37,868 nt of DNA from Gammaproteobacteria bacterium (GTDB taxonomy: Bacteria > Pseudomonadota > Gammaproteobacteria > Pseudomonadales > CAMLJR01). Under the pieces are notes generated by a model. The model was not told where the DNA came from. It ran no database searches and saw only the letters and a list, made by a program, of their open reading frames with translations. The position numbers were made by a program, and so were the translations under genes. Shown here piece after piece: positions 25,263 through 33,631 of this stretch (position 1 is the stretch's first letter; the number at the start of each line of letters is the position of its first letter). The stretch covers positions 1-37,868 of the forward strand of contig JAJUJZ010000015.1 in the NCBI GenBank assembly GCA_029265075.1. The letters run 5' to 3'.

Positions 25263-26888
25263 ATGAAGGTAAGCGGTGCAATTGCGGACATCCTGCGACG
25301 GGAAGGCGTGGATGTCATCTTCGGATACCCGCGCAATGCTGTGCTCGAGGCGGCGGCCGAGGCCGGCATCCGCCCCATCATCGTCAGGCAGGAGCGAACT
25401 GGCGTCCATATGGCCGATGCGTTGTCACGCCTTACGCGTGGCCGGCGCATGGGCGTGTTTGCCATGCAGCATGGGCCGGGCACCGAAAACGCCTATGGTG
25501 GTGTCGCTCAGGCCTATTCTGAATCCGTGCCGGTACTGGTTCTGCCGCAGGGTTATGCGCGGCGGCTCGCCTTCGTGCCCGATAACTACAACGCGTCGGT
25601 TCAGATGCGATCCGTCGCCAAGCATGCCGAGCCGCTCACCTCAGCAGCAGAGGTGGCGAATGTATTTCGGCGCGCATTTACCCAGCTGCGCAACGGCCGT
25701 CCGCGCCCGGTGATTGTCGAGATGCCGTGGGATGTGCTGGCAGAAAGTGCAGTTGCCTGCGATTACGAACCGGTCGTGCGAAGCCGCACCGCGCCGGATC
25801 CCGAAGCAGTAGCAGCAGCGGCCAGAACACTGGTAGCCGCGAACCGGGTCGTCATCTATGCCGGACAGGGCGTGCACTGGGCGGAGGCGTATGCGGAGCT
25901 GCGCGAGCTTGCTGAACTGCTTGCGGCGCCGGTCACGACCAGTCTCGAAGGCAAGAGTGCTTTCGATGAAACACATCCGCTGGCAGCTGGCGCGGGTGGT
26001 GCAGCTATTCCTGGACAGCTGCGTCACGTGCTCGACCGGGCCGATGTGATTCTGGGGGTCGGCTGCAGCTTTTCCGAAACAGCATTCGGCGTGCGGATAC
26101 CATCAGGCAAAACCGTCATTCATGCGACGCTGGATCCGGCGGACCTCAACAAATCAGTACCGTGTCAGCAGGCACTCATCGGCGATGCAAGGTTAACGCT
26201 GGCCATGCTGGTGACGGCGTGTCACGAGCAGCTGGGCAAGCCGCGCGCTGTCGAACCGGTAGCCAGGGAAATTTCAGACGCAGAGCGGGCATGGCTGTCC
26301 GAGTGGCTGCCGCTGCTGACATCGGACGAAGTTCCGCTCAACCCGTATCGGGTGTTGTGGGATCTGCAAAAAACGGTCGATGTCGCCAATACCATTATCA
26401 CGCACGACGCAGGATCGCCGCGTGATCAGCTGAGCCCTTTCTGGAAGAGCACAGCACCACTGAGTTATCTCGGCTGGGGTAAGTCCACCCAGCTGGGGTA
26501 CGGACTTGGACTGGCAATGGGGGCAAAGCTGGCGTGTCCTGACAAGCTCTGTATCAACGTCTGGGGAGACGCGGCCATCGGCTTTACCGGAATGGACTTC
26601 GAAACGGCTGTCCGGGAACGATTACCGATTCTGTCCATTCTGCTAAACAACAGCGCCATGGCGGTGGAGCTTCCTATCATGCCAGTCGCTACCGAGCGTT
26701 ACCGATGCACCGATATCTCGGGAGACTACGCGGCGTTTGCACGAGCGCTGGGAGGGTATGGCGAACGGGTAACGGTTGCGGACGAAATCGTTCCGGCGCT
26801 GCAGCGAGGCATCGAGGCGACACAGGGTGGTCAGCCTGCTCTGATCGAGTTCATCACGGCACAGGAAACCCGCGCATCAAGGCTGTAA
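25263..26888 (+). CDS. Thiamine-diphosphate-dependent enzyme of the acetolactate synthase/oxalyl-CoA decarboxylase superfamily
   Basis: A 541-residue ThDP enzyme. GGGAGG precedes the ATG. The cofactor-activating glutamate is Glu44 (VRQERTGVHMADAL), and the cofactor/metal segment runs from GDAAIGFTGMDFETA (start at residue 435) to LLNN, with the common GDG changed to GDA. The phrase GFTGMDFETA is closer to the GFSGMEVET of 2-hydroxyacyl-CoA lyase and oxalyl-CoA decarboxylase than to acetolactate synthase. Glyoxylate carboligase lacks the glutamate, so that assignment is not supported. Three domains (Pyr, central, PP) are complete. It lies between the dioxygenase and the transporter, 37 bases after the former. 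The reaction is not known; cleavage or decarboxylation of a 2-oxo or 2-hydroxy intermediate is inferred. Confidence 0.86.
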   Translation: MKVSGAIADILRREGVDVIFGYPRNAVLEAAAEAGIRPIIVRQERTGVHMADALSRLTRGRRMGVFAMQHGPGTENAYGGVAQAYSESVPVLVLPQGYARRLAFVPDNYNASVQMRSVAKHAEPLTSAAEVANVFRRAFTQLRNGRPRPVIVEMPWDVLAESAVACDYEPVVRSRTAPDPEAVAAAARTLVAANRVVIYAGQGVHWAEAYAELRELAELLAAPVTTSLEGKSAFDETHPLAAGAGGAAIPGQLRHVLDRADVILGVGCSFSETAFGVRIPSGKTVIHATLDPADLNKSVPCQQALIGDARLTLAMLVTACHEQLGKPRAVEPVAREISDAERAWLSEWLPLLTSDEVPLNPYRVLWDLQKTVDVANTIITHDAGSPRDQLSPFWKSTAPLSYLGWGKSTQLGYGLGLAMGAKLACPDKLCINVWGDAAIGFTGMDFETAVRERLPILSILLNNSAMAVELPIMPVATERYRCTDISGDYAAFARALGGYGERVTVADEIVPALQRGIEATQGGQPALIEFITAQETRASRL

Positions 26889-26910
26889 GTCAACCCCGGA
26901 GGACGAGCCG

Positions 26911-28287
26911 ATGAATAGTTTCCGTGAAGCAGCCTCTTCAGATCCGGCCGGCGATAGCAGCGCGAATCAAAGCATGGGTAGCCCGGTGGTCCCGCAGGCA
27001 TCCGTTCAGTCAACGCCGGCCGACTGGCAGCCGCGGACAGTCTATTCCCTGGGGTTCCTCACACTCATAGCCACCTTTAACTATCTCGACCGATCCATCA
27101 TCGGACTGGCTATCCCGGCCATCAAGGCAGAGATGCAGGTCAGTGACACTGCACTGGGTCTGGTCTCGGGGCTGGCGTTCATTCTGTTTTATTCCGTGAT
27201 GGGGATTCCCATCGCCTGGGCAGCGGATCGCTGGAGCCGGCGCAACATCATCGCCATCGGCTTCGCCTTCTGGAGCTTCATGACGATGGCGACGGGGTGG
27301 GTGACCAACATCTGGCAGCTTGCCATGACCCGGTTTCTGATGGGAGCTGGTGAAGCCTGTGGTATTGCTCCTTCCAACTCGATCATTTCCGATCTGTTCC
27401 GCAGCGAACGACGGACGCTGGCGTTTGCTATTTTCGGCACAGCCGCCTCGATCTCATCGCTGGTGTTCTTTCCCATCATGGGGTGGATCGGCCAGCTTTA
27501 CGGCTGGCGCCAGATGTTCGTGGCTGCGGGCCTGCCGGGCGTGGTGCTGGCGCTGGTCTTCGTGCTGACCGTCAAAGAGCCGCAGCGTGGCGCTGTGGAG
27601 AAACGAAAGCAGCCCGCCGAGCGCAGGTCGTTCCGGCAGACAATCGCGTTTCTGATGCGCTCACGCGCGTACATCTGCCTGCTGGCAGGGGCGACGTTCA
27701 TGGGGCTCAATGTGTTTGGCGCCAGTGTCTGGGTGCCGGCCTTCCTGGAGCGCGTACACGGCTACCAGATGGGCGAAATTGCTTCCTTGATCGGCCCGTT
27801 GCGTGGCATTTGCGGCTTCGCGGGCGTATTGCTGGGTGGGTTCGCAATGGACTGGCTGGGCCGCAAGGCTCATCCCAAATGGCGCATGACCCTGCCGGCG
27901 CTGGCCTGTCTGCTGACGGGGCCGCTGGAGGTAATCTTCCTGCTGGCTAATTCTCAGTGGGTGTGGATGCCGGCGTTTGCGGCCAGCGCGTTCCTCACCC
28001 TCATCCATCAGCCCGCTGTATTCGCTGCAGTCGTGGCAGTGGCGCAGGTGCGTATGCGTGCGCTGGCAACATCGGTCCTGCTGTTCTGCTCAGCGTTGCT
28101 GGGGCAGGCAGTGGGACCTTTCATGGTTGGTGCTGTGAACGATCTGCTGGCACCCGTCTATGGTGATATGGCCATCCGCTATTCGATGCTGGCGGTCGCA
28201 GCGACGGCAGTACTTGGTGGCTGCATGCTCTGGCTGGCCGGACGTTACATGGCGGCTGATATCGCCCGAACGGATGCGCATGCTTAA
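26911..28287 (+). CDS. Spinster-type MFS transporter
   Basis: A 458-residue inner-membrane transporter with about 12 predicted helices. An unusually long, Ser/Pro-rich N-terminal tail of about 45 residues precedes helix 1. The family signature FNYLDRSIIGLAIPAIKAEMQVSDTALGLVSG and the loop motif AWAADRWSRRNIIAIG are seen, and LGGFAMDWLGRKAHPKWR marks the second half. These match spinster-like MFS proteins, which carry organic acids and related anions. GGAGG lies eight bases before the ATG. Placement between a receptor and degradative enzymes suggests import of the substrate across the inner membrane after TonB-dependent passage through the outer one. Confidence 0.89.
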   Translation: MNSFREAASSDPAGDSSANQSMGSPVVPQASVQSTPADWQPRTVYSLGFLTLIATFNYLDRSIIGLAIPAIKAEMQVSDTALGLVSGLAFILFYSVMGIPIAWAADRWSRRNIIAIGFAFWSFMTMATGWVTNIWQLAMTRFLMGAGEACGIAPSNSIISDLFRSERRTLAFAIFGTAASISSLVFFPIMGWIGQLYGWRQMFVAAGLPGVVLALVFVLTVKEPQRGAVEKRKQPAERRSFRQTIAFLMRSRAYICLLAGATFMGLNVFGASVWVPAFLERVHGYQMGEIASLIGPLRGICGFAGVLLGGFAMDWLGRKAHPKWRMTLPALACLLTGPLEVIFLLANSQWVWMPAFAASAFLTLIHQPAVFAAVVAVAQVRMRALATSVLLFCSALLGQAVGPFMVGAVNDLLAPVYGDMAIRYSMLAVAATAVLGGCMLWLAGRYMAADIARTDAHA

Positions 28288-28407
28288 CCCAGTGGACAGC
28301 TGGCATGATTGGTTATTCAGTGCTGAACGCTCTGCCAGAAATAATAACTGCTGGCCGATCAGCAAGATTTGCGGCTGGAAGTCCAGCCGTGCTACACGGA
28401 GAAGACA

Positions 28408-30537
28408 ATGAAGAAGTGGACGTCACGAGCCGGGCTTTCGGTTGCTCAACCATTTGTCGAGTTCGTCGAGCGCGAGCTGTTACCGGAACTTGAGTTCTCA
28501 GCCGATCTGTTCTGGCAGGGACTCGCCGATATTCTCGCGGAGTTTTCACCGCAGAACCGTGCACTGCTGGCGGACCGTGACCGCCTGCAGTGCAACATCG
28601 ATGCATGGCACCGCGACCATCGGGGCGGCTTCGACCAGGAGAGCTATGAGGCTTTTTTGCGAGCGATCGGCTATCTCCAGCCTGAGCCGGAACCATTCAC
28701 CATCTCTCCGACGAAAGTCGATGAGGAGGTCAGCCAGCTGTTCGGTCCGCAGCTGGTGGTTCCAGCGACTAACGCCCGTTACGCTCTGAACGCCGCCAAT
28801 GCGCGCTGGGGCAGTCTGTACGACGCGCTTTATGGCACTGATGCAATACCCGGCAAGCCGGCGACCCAGCCATATGATGAAGAGCGAGGCCAGCGTGTTA
28901 TTGCGCGCGCCAGGCAATTTCTTGATGAAGCGGTACCGCTGCGAGGCATACGCCATGATGAAGTGGTCCAGTGGCGGATCATCGATGGCAGACTCACTCC
29001 CGAGCTGGCTGATCCCAGCGCGTTTGCGGGTTATCGTGGCAAACCGGATAACCCGACTGCGATCCTGCTGCGCCATCATGGTCTGCATATCGAACTGGTG
29101 TTCGACCGGACTACCGCGCCGGGACGCTCAGACCCCGCCGGGCTGGCAGATGTCATCCTCGAAGCTGCGTTGACCACGATCGTCGATCTCGAAGACTCCG
29201 TGGCGGCGGTGGATGCTGAAGACAAGGTTCACGCCTATGCCAACCTGCTCGGACTTGTCTCCGGTCGGCTGGAGGCAAGTTTCGAAAAGGGTGGGCGGAT
29301 GAGGCATCGTACGCTCAATAATGACCGCCAGTGGTTGCGACCTGACGGAACGCCCTTCGAGCTGCCGGGCCGCAGCCTGCTGTTTTTTCGTAACGTCGGC
29401 CTGCTGATGACCACCCCCATGGTGCGGCTGCGGGATGGCAGCGAGGCACCGGAAGGCATTGTCGATGCAGTCGTCACCGGCGCCATTGGCACGTATGACC
29501 TGCGGGGATTGGGGAAATACCGAAACAGTGCAGCTGGTTCAATATACATCGTCAAACCGAAGCTGCATGGTCCGGCAGAAGCATCCTTCACCAACGCGTT
29601 GTTCGATGCCGTGGAAACGATGTTTCGACTGCCGCAAAACACCTTGAAAGTCGGCCTGATGGATGAAGAGCGCCGCACCTCTGCAAACCTGGCGGCATGC
29701 ATTCATGCGGTGAAAGAGCGGATCGTCTTCATCAATACCGGCTTTCTTGATCGAACCGGTGATGAGATTCATACGTCGATGCAGGCCGGACCGATGATGC
29801 GCAAGGGGGATATGAAAACCACGTCCTGGCTGCGCGCTTATGAGGCGCGCAACGTTGTGATCGGGCTGGCCTGCGGCTTTGCGGGGCGTGCGCAGATCGG
29901 TAAGGGTATGTGGGCTGCTCCGGATCGTATGGCCGATATGCTCGCGCAGAAAGGCGCGCATCCGGAAGCCGGGGCCAGCACCGCATGGGTGCCCAGCCCG
30001 ACTGCGGCGGTCCTGCATGCGCTCCACTACCATGCAGTTGATGTAAAGGCGCGCCAGACCGAGCTGGCGCAGACGGCCTGCCCGTCGTTGCGCGACCTGC
30101 TGACCCTGCCGCTGGCTGAGCCTGGGGTATGGTCACCGGAGGAAATTCAGGCAGAACTCGACAACAATGCGCAGAGCTTGCTGGGATATGTAGTGCGATG
30201 GGTGGATCAGGGTGTCGGCTGTTCCAAAGTCCCTGATATCCACAATATCGGCCTGATGGAAGACCGCGCCACGCTGCGTATTTCCTCACAGCATATCTGT
30301 AACTGGCTGCTGCACGGCGTCTGCACGCCGGCGCAGGTTGACGAAGCGCTGGTGCGCATGGCGGCGAAGGTGGACAGTCAGAATGCTGACGATCCCCTCT
30401 ACCGCCCCATGAGTGAGAATCTCGACCGGAGTTATGCTTTTCAGGCTGCGCGTGCGCTGATTTATCAGGGTGCGGAACAGCCCAACGGTTATACGGAGCC
30501 GTTGCTCCATACATATCGTTTACGTTGCAAGCAGTAG
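28408..30537 (+). CDS. glcB: Malate synthase G
   Basis: A 709-residue enzyme that joins glyoxylate and acetyl-CoA to form malate. The ATG at 28408 follows GGAG at six bases; a TTG 39 bases earlier is less likely. Landmarks of the G isoform are all present: VDLEDSVAAVDAEDKVHAYANLL, the substrate-loop GMWAAPDRMADML, STAWVPSPTAAVLHALHYH and GCSKVPDIHNIGLMEDRATLRISSQ. This form usually serves growth on glycolate and glyoxylate rather than the isocitrate lyase bypass. Here it is last in a catabolic cluster, where it would take up glyoxylate made by the dioxygenase. The 120 bases before it show no promoter, so read-through from the transporter gene is likely. Confidence 0.95.
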   Translation: MKKWTSRAGLSVAQPFVEFVERELLPELEFSADLFWQGLADILAEFSPQNRALLADRDRLQCNIDAWHRDHRGGFDQESYEAFLRAIGYLQPEPEPFTISPTKVDEEVSQLFGPQLVVPATNARYALNAANARWGSLYDALYGTDAIPGKPATQPYDEERGQRVIARARQFLDEAVPLRGIRHDEVVQWRIIDGRLTPELADPSAFAGYRGKPDNPTAILLRHHGLHIELVFDRTTAPGRSDPAGLADVILEAALTTIVDLEDSVAAVDAEDKVHAYANLLGLVSGRLEASFEKGGRMRHRTLNNDRQWLRPDGTPFELPGRSLLFFRNVGLLMTTPMVRLRDGSEAPEGIVDAVVTGAIGTYDLRGLGKYRNSAAGSIYIVKPKLHGPAEASFTNALFDAVETMFRLPQNTLKVGLMDEERRTSANLAACIHAVKERIVFINTGFLDRTGDEIHTSMQAGPMMRKGDMKTTSWLRAYEARNVVIGLACGFAGRAQIGKGMWAAPDRMADMLAQKGAHPEAGASTAWVPSPTAAVLHALHYHAVDVKARQTELAQTACPSLRDLLTLPLAEPGVWSPEEIQAELDNNAQSLLGYVVRWVDQGVGCSKVPDIHNIGLMEDRATLRISSQHICNWLLHGVCTPAQVDEALVRMAAKVDSQNADDPLYRPMSENLDRSYAFQAARALIYQGAEQPNGYTEPLLHTYRLRCKQ

Positions 30538-30573
30538 CTGAGTGCTGCCTGAAGCGCGCCTGATACCGGCATT

Positions 30574-31479
30574 TCAGTCGCTGCGCATTTGCGCCTGCAC
30601 CACGTTGCTGCGGGGCGGCACACTCTGCGTGAGCCAGACGTTGCCGCCGATGGTAGAGCCGCGGCCGATGGTGATACGGCCCAGCACCGTGGCACCGGCG
30701 TAGATCACGACATCGTCCTCGACAATCGGGTGACGAGCGTTGCCCTTGATCAGAGCGCCGTTTTCATCAGCGGGAAAGCGCTTCGCGCCCAGGGTAACAG
30801 CCTGATACAGGCGCACGCGCTCGCCGATGATGGCCGTTTCGCCGATCACCACACCGGTACCGTGGTCGATGAAAAAGCTGCCGCCAATCTGCGCGCCTGG
30901 ATGAATGTCGATGCCGGTTTTTGAATGTGCAATTTCTGCAATCAGGCGGGCCAGCAGCGGCGAGCCGAACTTGTAGAAGAGATGCGCAAAGCGATGGCAG
31001 GTCACGGCCATCATGCCGGGATAGCAGATCAGCACTTCGGACAGGCTGGTGGCTGCCGGGTCGCCCTGATAGGCCGCATGCAGATCGCTGACCAGCAGCG
31101 CGCGAACGGCGGGCAGCTCGGCGGCGAACTGACGCGTGATCTCAACCGCCCGGCGCCGCAGGTAGGCATCATCATCGGCATTAGGATCACTGCTGAACAG
31201 CAGGCTGCGCCGTACCTGCTCGACCAGCAGGTTGAGGGTGTCGTGCAGGCAGTTGCCGACAAAGTAGTCGATGCTTTCATCGCTCAGATCGGAACGCCCG
31301 TGATGGGTGGGAAACAGCGCCGCTGTGAGCCCTTCCAGTACCTGTTTCAGGACCTGCTGGGAAGGCAGTTCACGCACGCGGTCACGGTGGCGGATCTTAT
31401 GCGTCACCTCCCTGGATTCTCGCAGCTGAGCCACAATGGTGGGGAGATTCCAGTCAAGGCTGGTGGGGGCCTGGGGCAT
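30574..31479 (-). CDS. epsC: Serine O-acetyltransferase, EpsC type
   Basis: A 301-residue serine acetyltransferase with a longer, all-helical N-terminal domain (about residues 1-180) than E. coli CysE. The hexapeptide beta-helix follows with HSKTGIDIHPGAQIGGSFFIDHGTG, then VVIGETAIIGERVRLYQAVTLGAKRF and NARHPIVEDDVVIYAGA. His and Asp catalytic residues of the family lie in DIHPGAQ and FFIDHGTG. This type is known as EpsC/SrpH. It converges with glcB across 36 bases. As the second such gene in this window (the first is at 6519-7331), it might be a feedback-resistant or separately controlled route to O-acetylserine; no regulatory site is seen to decide. Confidence 0.9.
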   Translation of the reverse strand: MPQAPTSLDWNLPTIVAQLRESREVTHKIRHRDRVRELPSQQVLKQVLEGLTAALFPTHHGRSDLSDESIDYFVGNCLHDTLNLLVEQVRRSLLFSSDPNADDDAYLRRRAVEITRQFAAELPAVRALLVSDLHAAYQGDPAATSLSEVLICYPGMMAVTCHRFAHLFYKFGSPLLARLIAEIAHSKTGIDIHPGAQIGGSFFIDHGTGVVIGETAIIGERVRLYQAVTLGAKRFPADENGALIKGNARHPIVEDDVVIYAGATVLGRITIGRGSTIGGNVWLTQSVPPRSNVVQAQMRSD

Positions 31480-31571
31480 GATCGTTCTCGTACAGCACTG
31501 GATACAGGAGCCGAATCATGCCCGGAAAGATCGCTGCATGCGAGGGTTGAATAGTCGCGATCCAGCTGTTC

Positions 31572-32237
31572 TCAGAGGTGCTGTTCGCTAACCCACTCCG
31601 GACGGCTGATTTCCCAGCCGTGCGGCGGCTGCGCCAGCTCTACCGGGTCATCGGTGGCTCTGGCGCCGGGCTGGGCCACCAGCTGCACCGTTGACGCCCG
31701 TGGTCCTTCCTCGCCTTCGACAGCTTCGAAACGGACTTCGGCGCCGATGCGAAGCTCATCGAATTTGTCGCGCAATACGCTGTTGCGGTGCATGTAATAC
31801 TCGGTGCCGTCCAGTGTCTTGATAAAACCATAACCGTCCGTGTGGAACAGGCGGACTACGATGCCGTGCGGCGGGTGCGACAATTCGTGGTGCGGCGCCA
31901 TCTGCTGGCTGCGATGTGCGGGCGCGTTGATCACCGAGCGCAGCTGTCGCTCCATGGCATCAAAAGCATGACCAACCACTGTACGAAGCCGCGCGTGGCG
32001 CTCCAGCTTCTCTTCCTTGCTGGCGACCAGCTCCTTCTTGCGCGGCAGGCTGAGCTCGACGCGGCAGCGGAAGGGGTTGCCGCGCAGCTTGTTCTGGTGG
32101 GGCCGCTCCACCACCACCCGGCAGGAGATGATGTTGTCATGCAGCCGTTGAAGCCGCGCGATGCGTTCGCGGATGTAACGTTCGTTGTAGGGGGAGGGCT
32201 GAAGGCCGTGGAAGCTGATCTGGGGAGGTACCTGCAT
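31572..32237 (-). CDS. HPF/RaiA-like ribosome-associated protein fused to a cold-shock domain
   Basis: A 221-residue two-domain protein. Residues 1-110 resemble the HPF/RaiA family, which binds the 30S subunit and pauses translation (QISFHGLQPSPYNERYIRERIARL and FRCRVELSLPRKKELV). Residues 125-188 are a cold-shock OB fold with the RNA-binding motifs DGYGFIK and EYYMH, ending ASTVQLV. GGAG lies seven bases before the ATG. Such fusions occur in some proteobacteria; they probably place the cold-shock fold near the mRNA path. A possible -10-like TATATT lies about 55 bases upstream on the minus strand, without a good -35. Confidence 0.85.
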   Translation of the reverse strand: MQVPPQISFHGLQPSPYNERYIRERIARLQRLHDNIISCRVVVERPHQNKLRGNPFRCRVELSLPRKKELVASKEEKLERHARLRTVVGHAFDAMERQLRSVINAPAHRSQQMAPHHELSHPPHGIVVRLFHTDGYGFIKTLDGTEYYMHRNSVLRDKFDELRIGAEVRFEAVEGEEGPRASTVQLVAQPGARATDDPVELAQPPHGWEISRPEWVSEQHL

Positions 32238-32373
32238 ATTCGCTCTCCTGTCTGTTGAGCCCAGGCGTCTGGCCGCCTGTTAAATATACGATCCAGCGCC
32301 GGACGGAAGTTCCCAGCGGCTGAGCGGTAACGGATGAGCTGTCCGGCAGCCGCGGTGGGAGCGGATGACAGGC

Positions 32374-32395
32374 GGTGCGGTCCGCGGACCGCACC
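32374..32395. terminator. 22-bp perfect palindrome after mtnC
   Basis: The sequence from GGTGCGGTCC to GGACCGCACC is a perfect 22-base palindrome. It folds to a 9-bp stem with a CGCG loop. It begins 11 bases after the mtnC stop on the minus strand and lies before the HPF-cold-shock gene. There is no T-run, so it may be a weak or factor-assisted terminator, or a mRNA 3'-end stabiliser. Confidence 0.5.
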
Positions 32396-32405
32396 GGGAG
32401 AGCGG

Positions 32406-33092
32406 TCAGGTCAGGATTTCGGCGAAGCTGGACGCTGTCGGGTGCGGGTTGGACCAGTCTGTCTGCGGACAATCTGCCGGCCGTTGCAGCCAGCAGGTCT
32501 GCATGCCGGTCGCGGCGGCGGCGTCCAGTTCCGCCGGGACATCCGACAAGAACAGGATCTCGCCAGCATCCTCGCCGATGGCGAGGGCGATCTTGCGGTA
32601 GGAGGCGGCCTCCCGCTTGGGACCGGTAGTGGTGTCGAAATAACCATTGAAGAGCGGAGTCAGATCGCCCGCTTCGCTGTGGCCGAAGAACAGTTTCTGC
32701 GCCTCCACCGAGCCGGAGGAGTAGACATAGAGCGCCAGGCCCTGCTGGTGCCAGCGGCGCAGCCCTTCGGCGGCATCCGGGTAGATATGGGCGCGATAGG
32801 CGCCAGTCTCGTAGCCATTGCGCCAGATCAGCCCCTGGATCGCCTTGAGCGGCGTTACCTTGCGGTCTTCCGCCATCCATTGCTGTAACTGGGCGGCCAG
32901 CGCCGCCTCGTCGCTGCGGTCGATCGCCGCTTCGCGGGCGACGTCATCAAGGATGGCGGCGACTTCCGGCTCCGTGCGGTGCACTGCAAGGAACGGATCC
33001 AGGCTGGCGGCGGCGTAGGGGAACAACACCTCCTTCACGAAGGCGATGGAGCTGGTCGTCCCCTCGATGTCAGTGAGAATGACGCGGGTCAT
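32406..33092 (-). CDS. mtnC: Enolase-phosphatase E1 (methionine salvage)
   Basis: MtnC is a HAD-family enzyme that enolises 2,3-diketo-5-methylthiopentyl-1-phosphate and then removes its phosphate. The 228-residue protein starts with MTRVILTDIEGTTSSIAFVKEVLFPYA, containing the metal-binding Asp and Glu. SSGSVEAQKLFFGHS and ILFLSDVPAELDAA are the later HAD motifs. The start at 33092 overlaps the end of mtnD by four bases (ATGA). It is the last gene of mtnA-mtnB-mtnD-mtnC, all with similar overlaps. Confidence 0.95.
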   Translation of the reverse strand: MTRVILTDIEGTTSSIAFVKEVLFPYAAASLDPFLAVHRTEPEVAAILDDVAREAAIDRSDEAALAAQLQQWMAEDRKVTPLKAIQGLIWRNGYETGAYRAHIYPDAAEGLRRWHQQGLALYVYSSGSVEAQKLFFGHSEAGDLTPLFNGYFDTTTGPKREAASYRKIALAIGEDAGEILFLSDVPAELDAAAATGMQTCWLQRPADCPQTDWSNPHPTASSFAEILT

Positions 33093-33631
33093 GGCAGTCG
33101 TGAGAATTGCTCGGCGATGGCGCTGCCGGTGAAGCGCGCGACCCATCCCTCGGGGTTATCGAAGAAGCGGATTGCCACCAGATCGGGCTCCGAACCCATG
33201 TCGAACCAGTGCGGCGTGTTGGCCGGAACACTGATGAGATCGCCTTTTTCGCACAGCACTTCATACACGGAGCTGCCGATATGGAGGCTGAACAGGCCGC
33301 GCCCGGCGACAAAGAAACGCACCTCATCCTCGCTGTGAGTGTGCTCACTCAGGAACTTTTCGCGCAGCGCCGCTTTGTCGGGGTGGCTGGCATTGAGGCT
33401 GATGACATCCACCGTCTGATAGCCGGCTTCGGCCACCAGCCGGTCCACGTCGCTGCGGTAGGCGGCGAGCACCGCTTCCTGCGAAGCGCCGGCTGCTATC
33501 GGCTGGCTGGCCTGCCACTGTTCGAAGCGCACCCCCACCGCGCCGAGCTGGCTGGCGATCACCGCCGGGTCGTCGGTGCGCAGGGTCGGGGTCATGCCGT
33601 CGTGATCGGCAAAAATGGTCAGTTGGCTCAT
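33089..33631 (-). CDS. mtnD: Acireductone dioxygenase
   Basis: A 180-residue cupin that oxidises acireductone to the 2-oxo acid precursor of methionine plus formate (iron form), or to other products (nickel form). Metal ligands are visible as HTHSEDEVRFFVAG (His, His, Glu) and a further His in NTPHWFDMG. The start at 33631 has GGAGGA just upstream and overlaps the end of mtnB by four bases. A longer frame extends upstream but contains no family sequence. Confidence 0.95.
   Translation of the reverse strand: MSQLTIFADHDGMTPTLRTDDPAVIASQLGAVGVRFEQWQASQPIAAGASQEAVLAAYRSDVDRLVAEAGYQTVDVISLNASHPDKAALREKFLSEHTHSEDEVRFFVAGRGLFSLHIGSSVYEVLCEKGDLISVPANTPHWFDMGSEPDLVAIRFFDNPEGWVARFTGSAIAEQFSRLP

Noticed and set aside
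25263-26888. Assignment of the ThDP enzyme as glyoxylate carboligase, tempting beside malate synthase
   Set aside because: Glyoxylate carboligase replaces the catalytic glutamate by valine, whereas Glu44 is present here.
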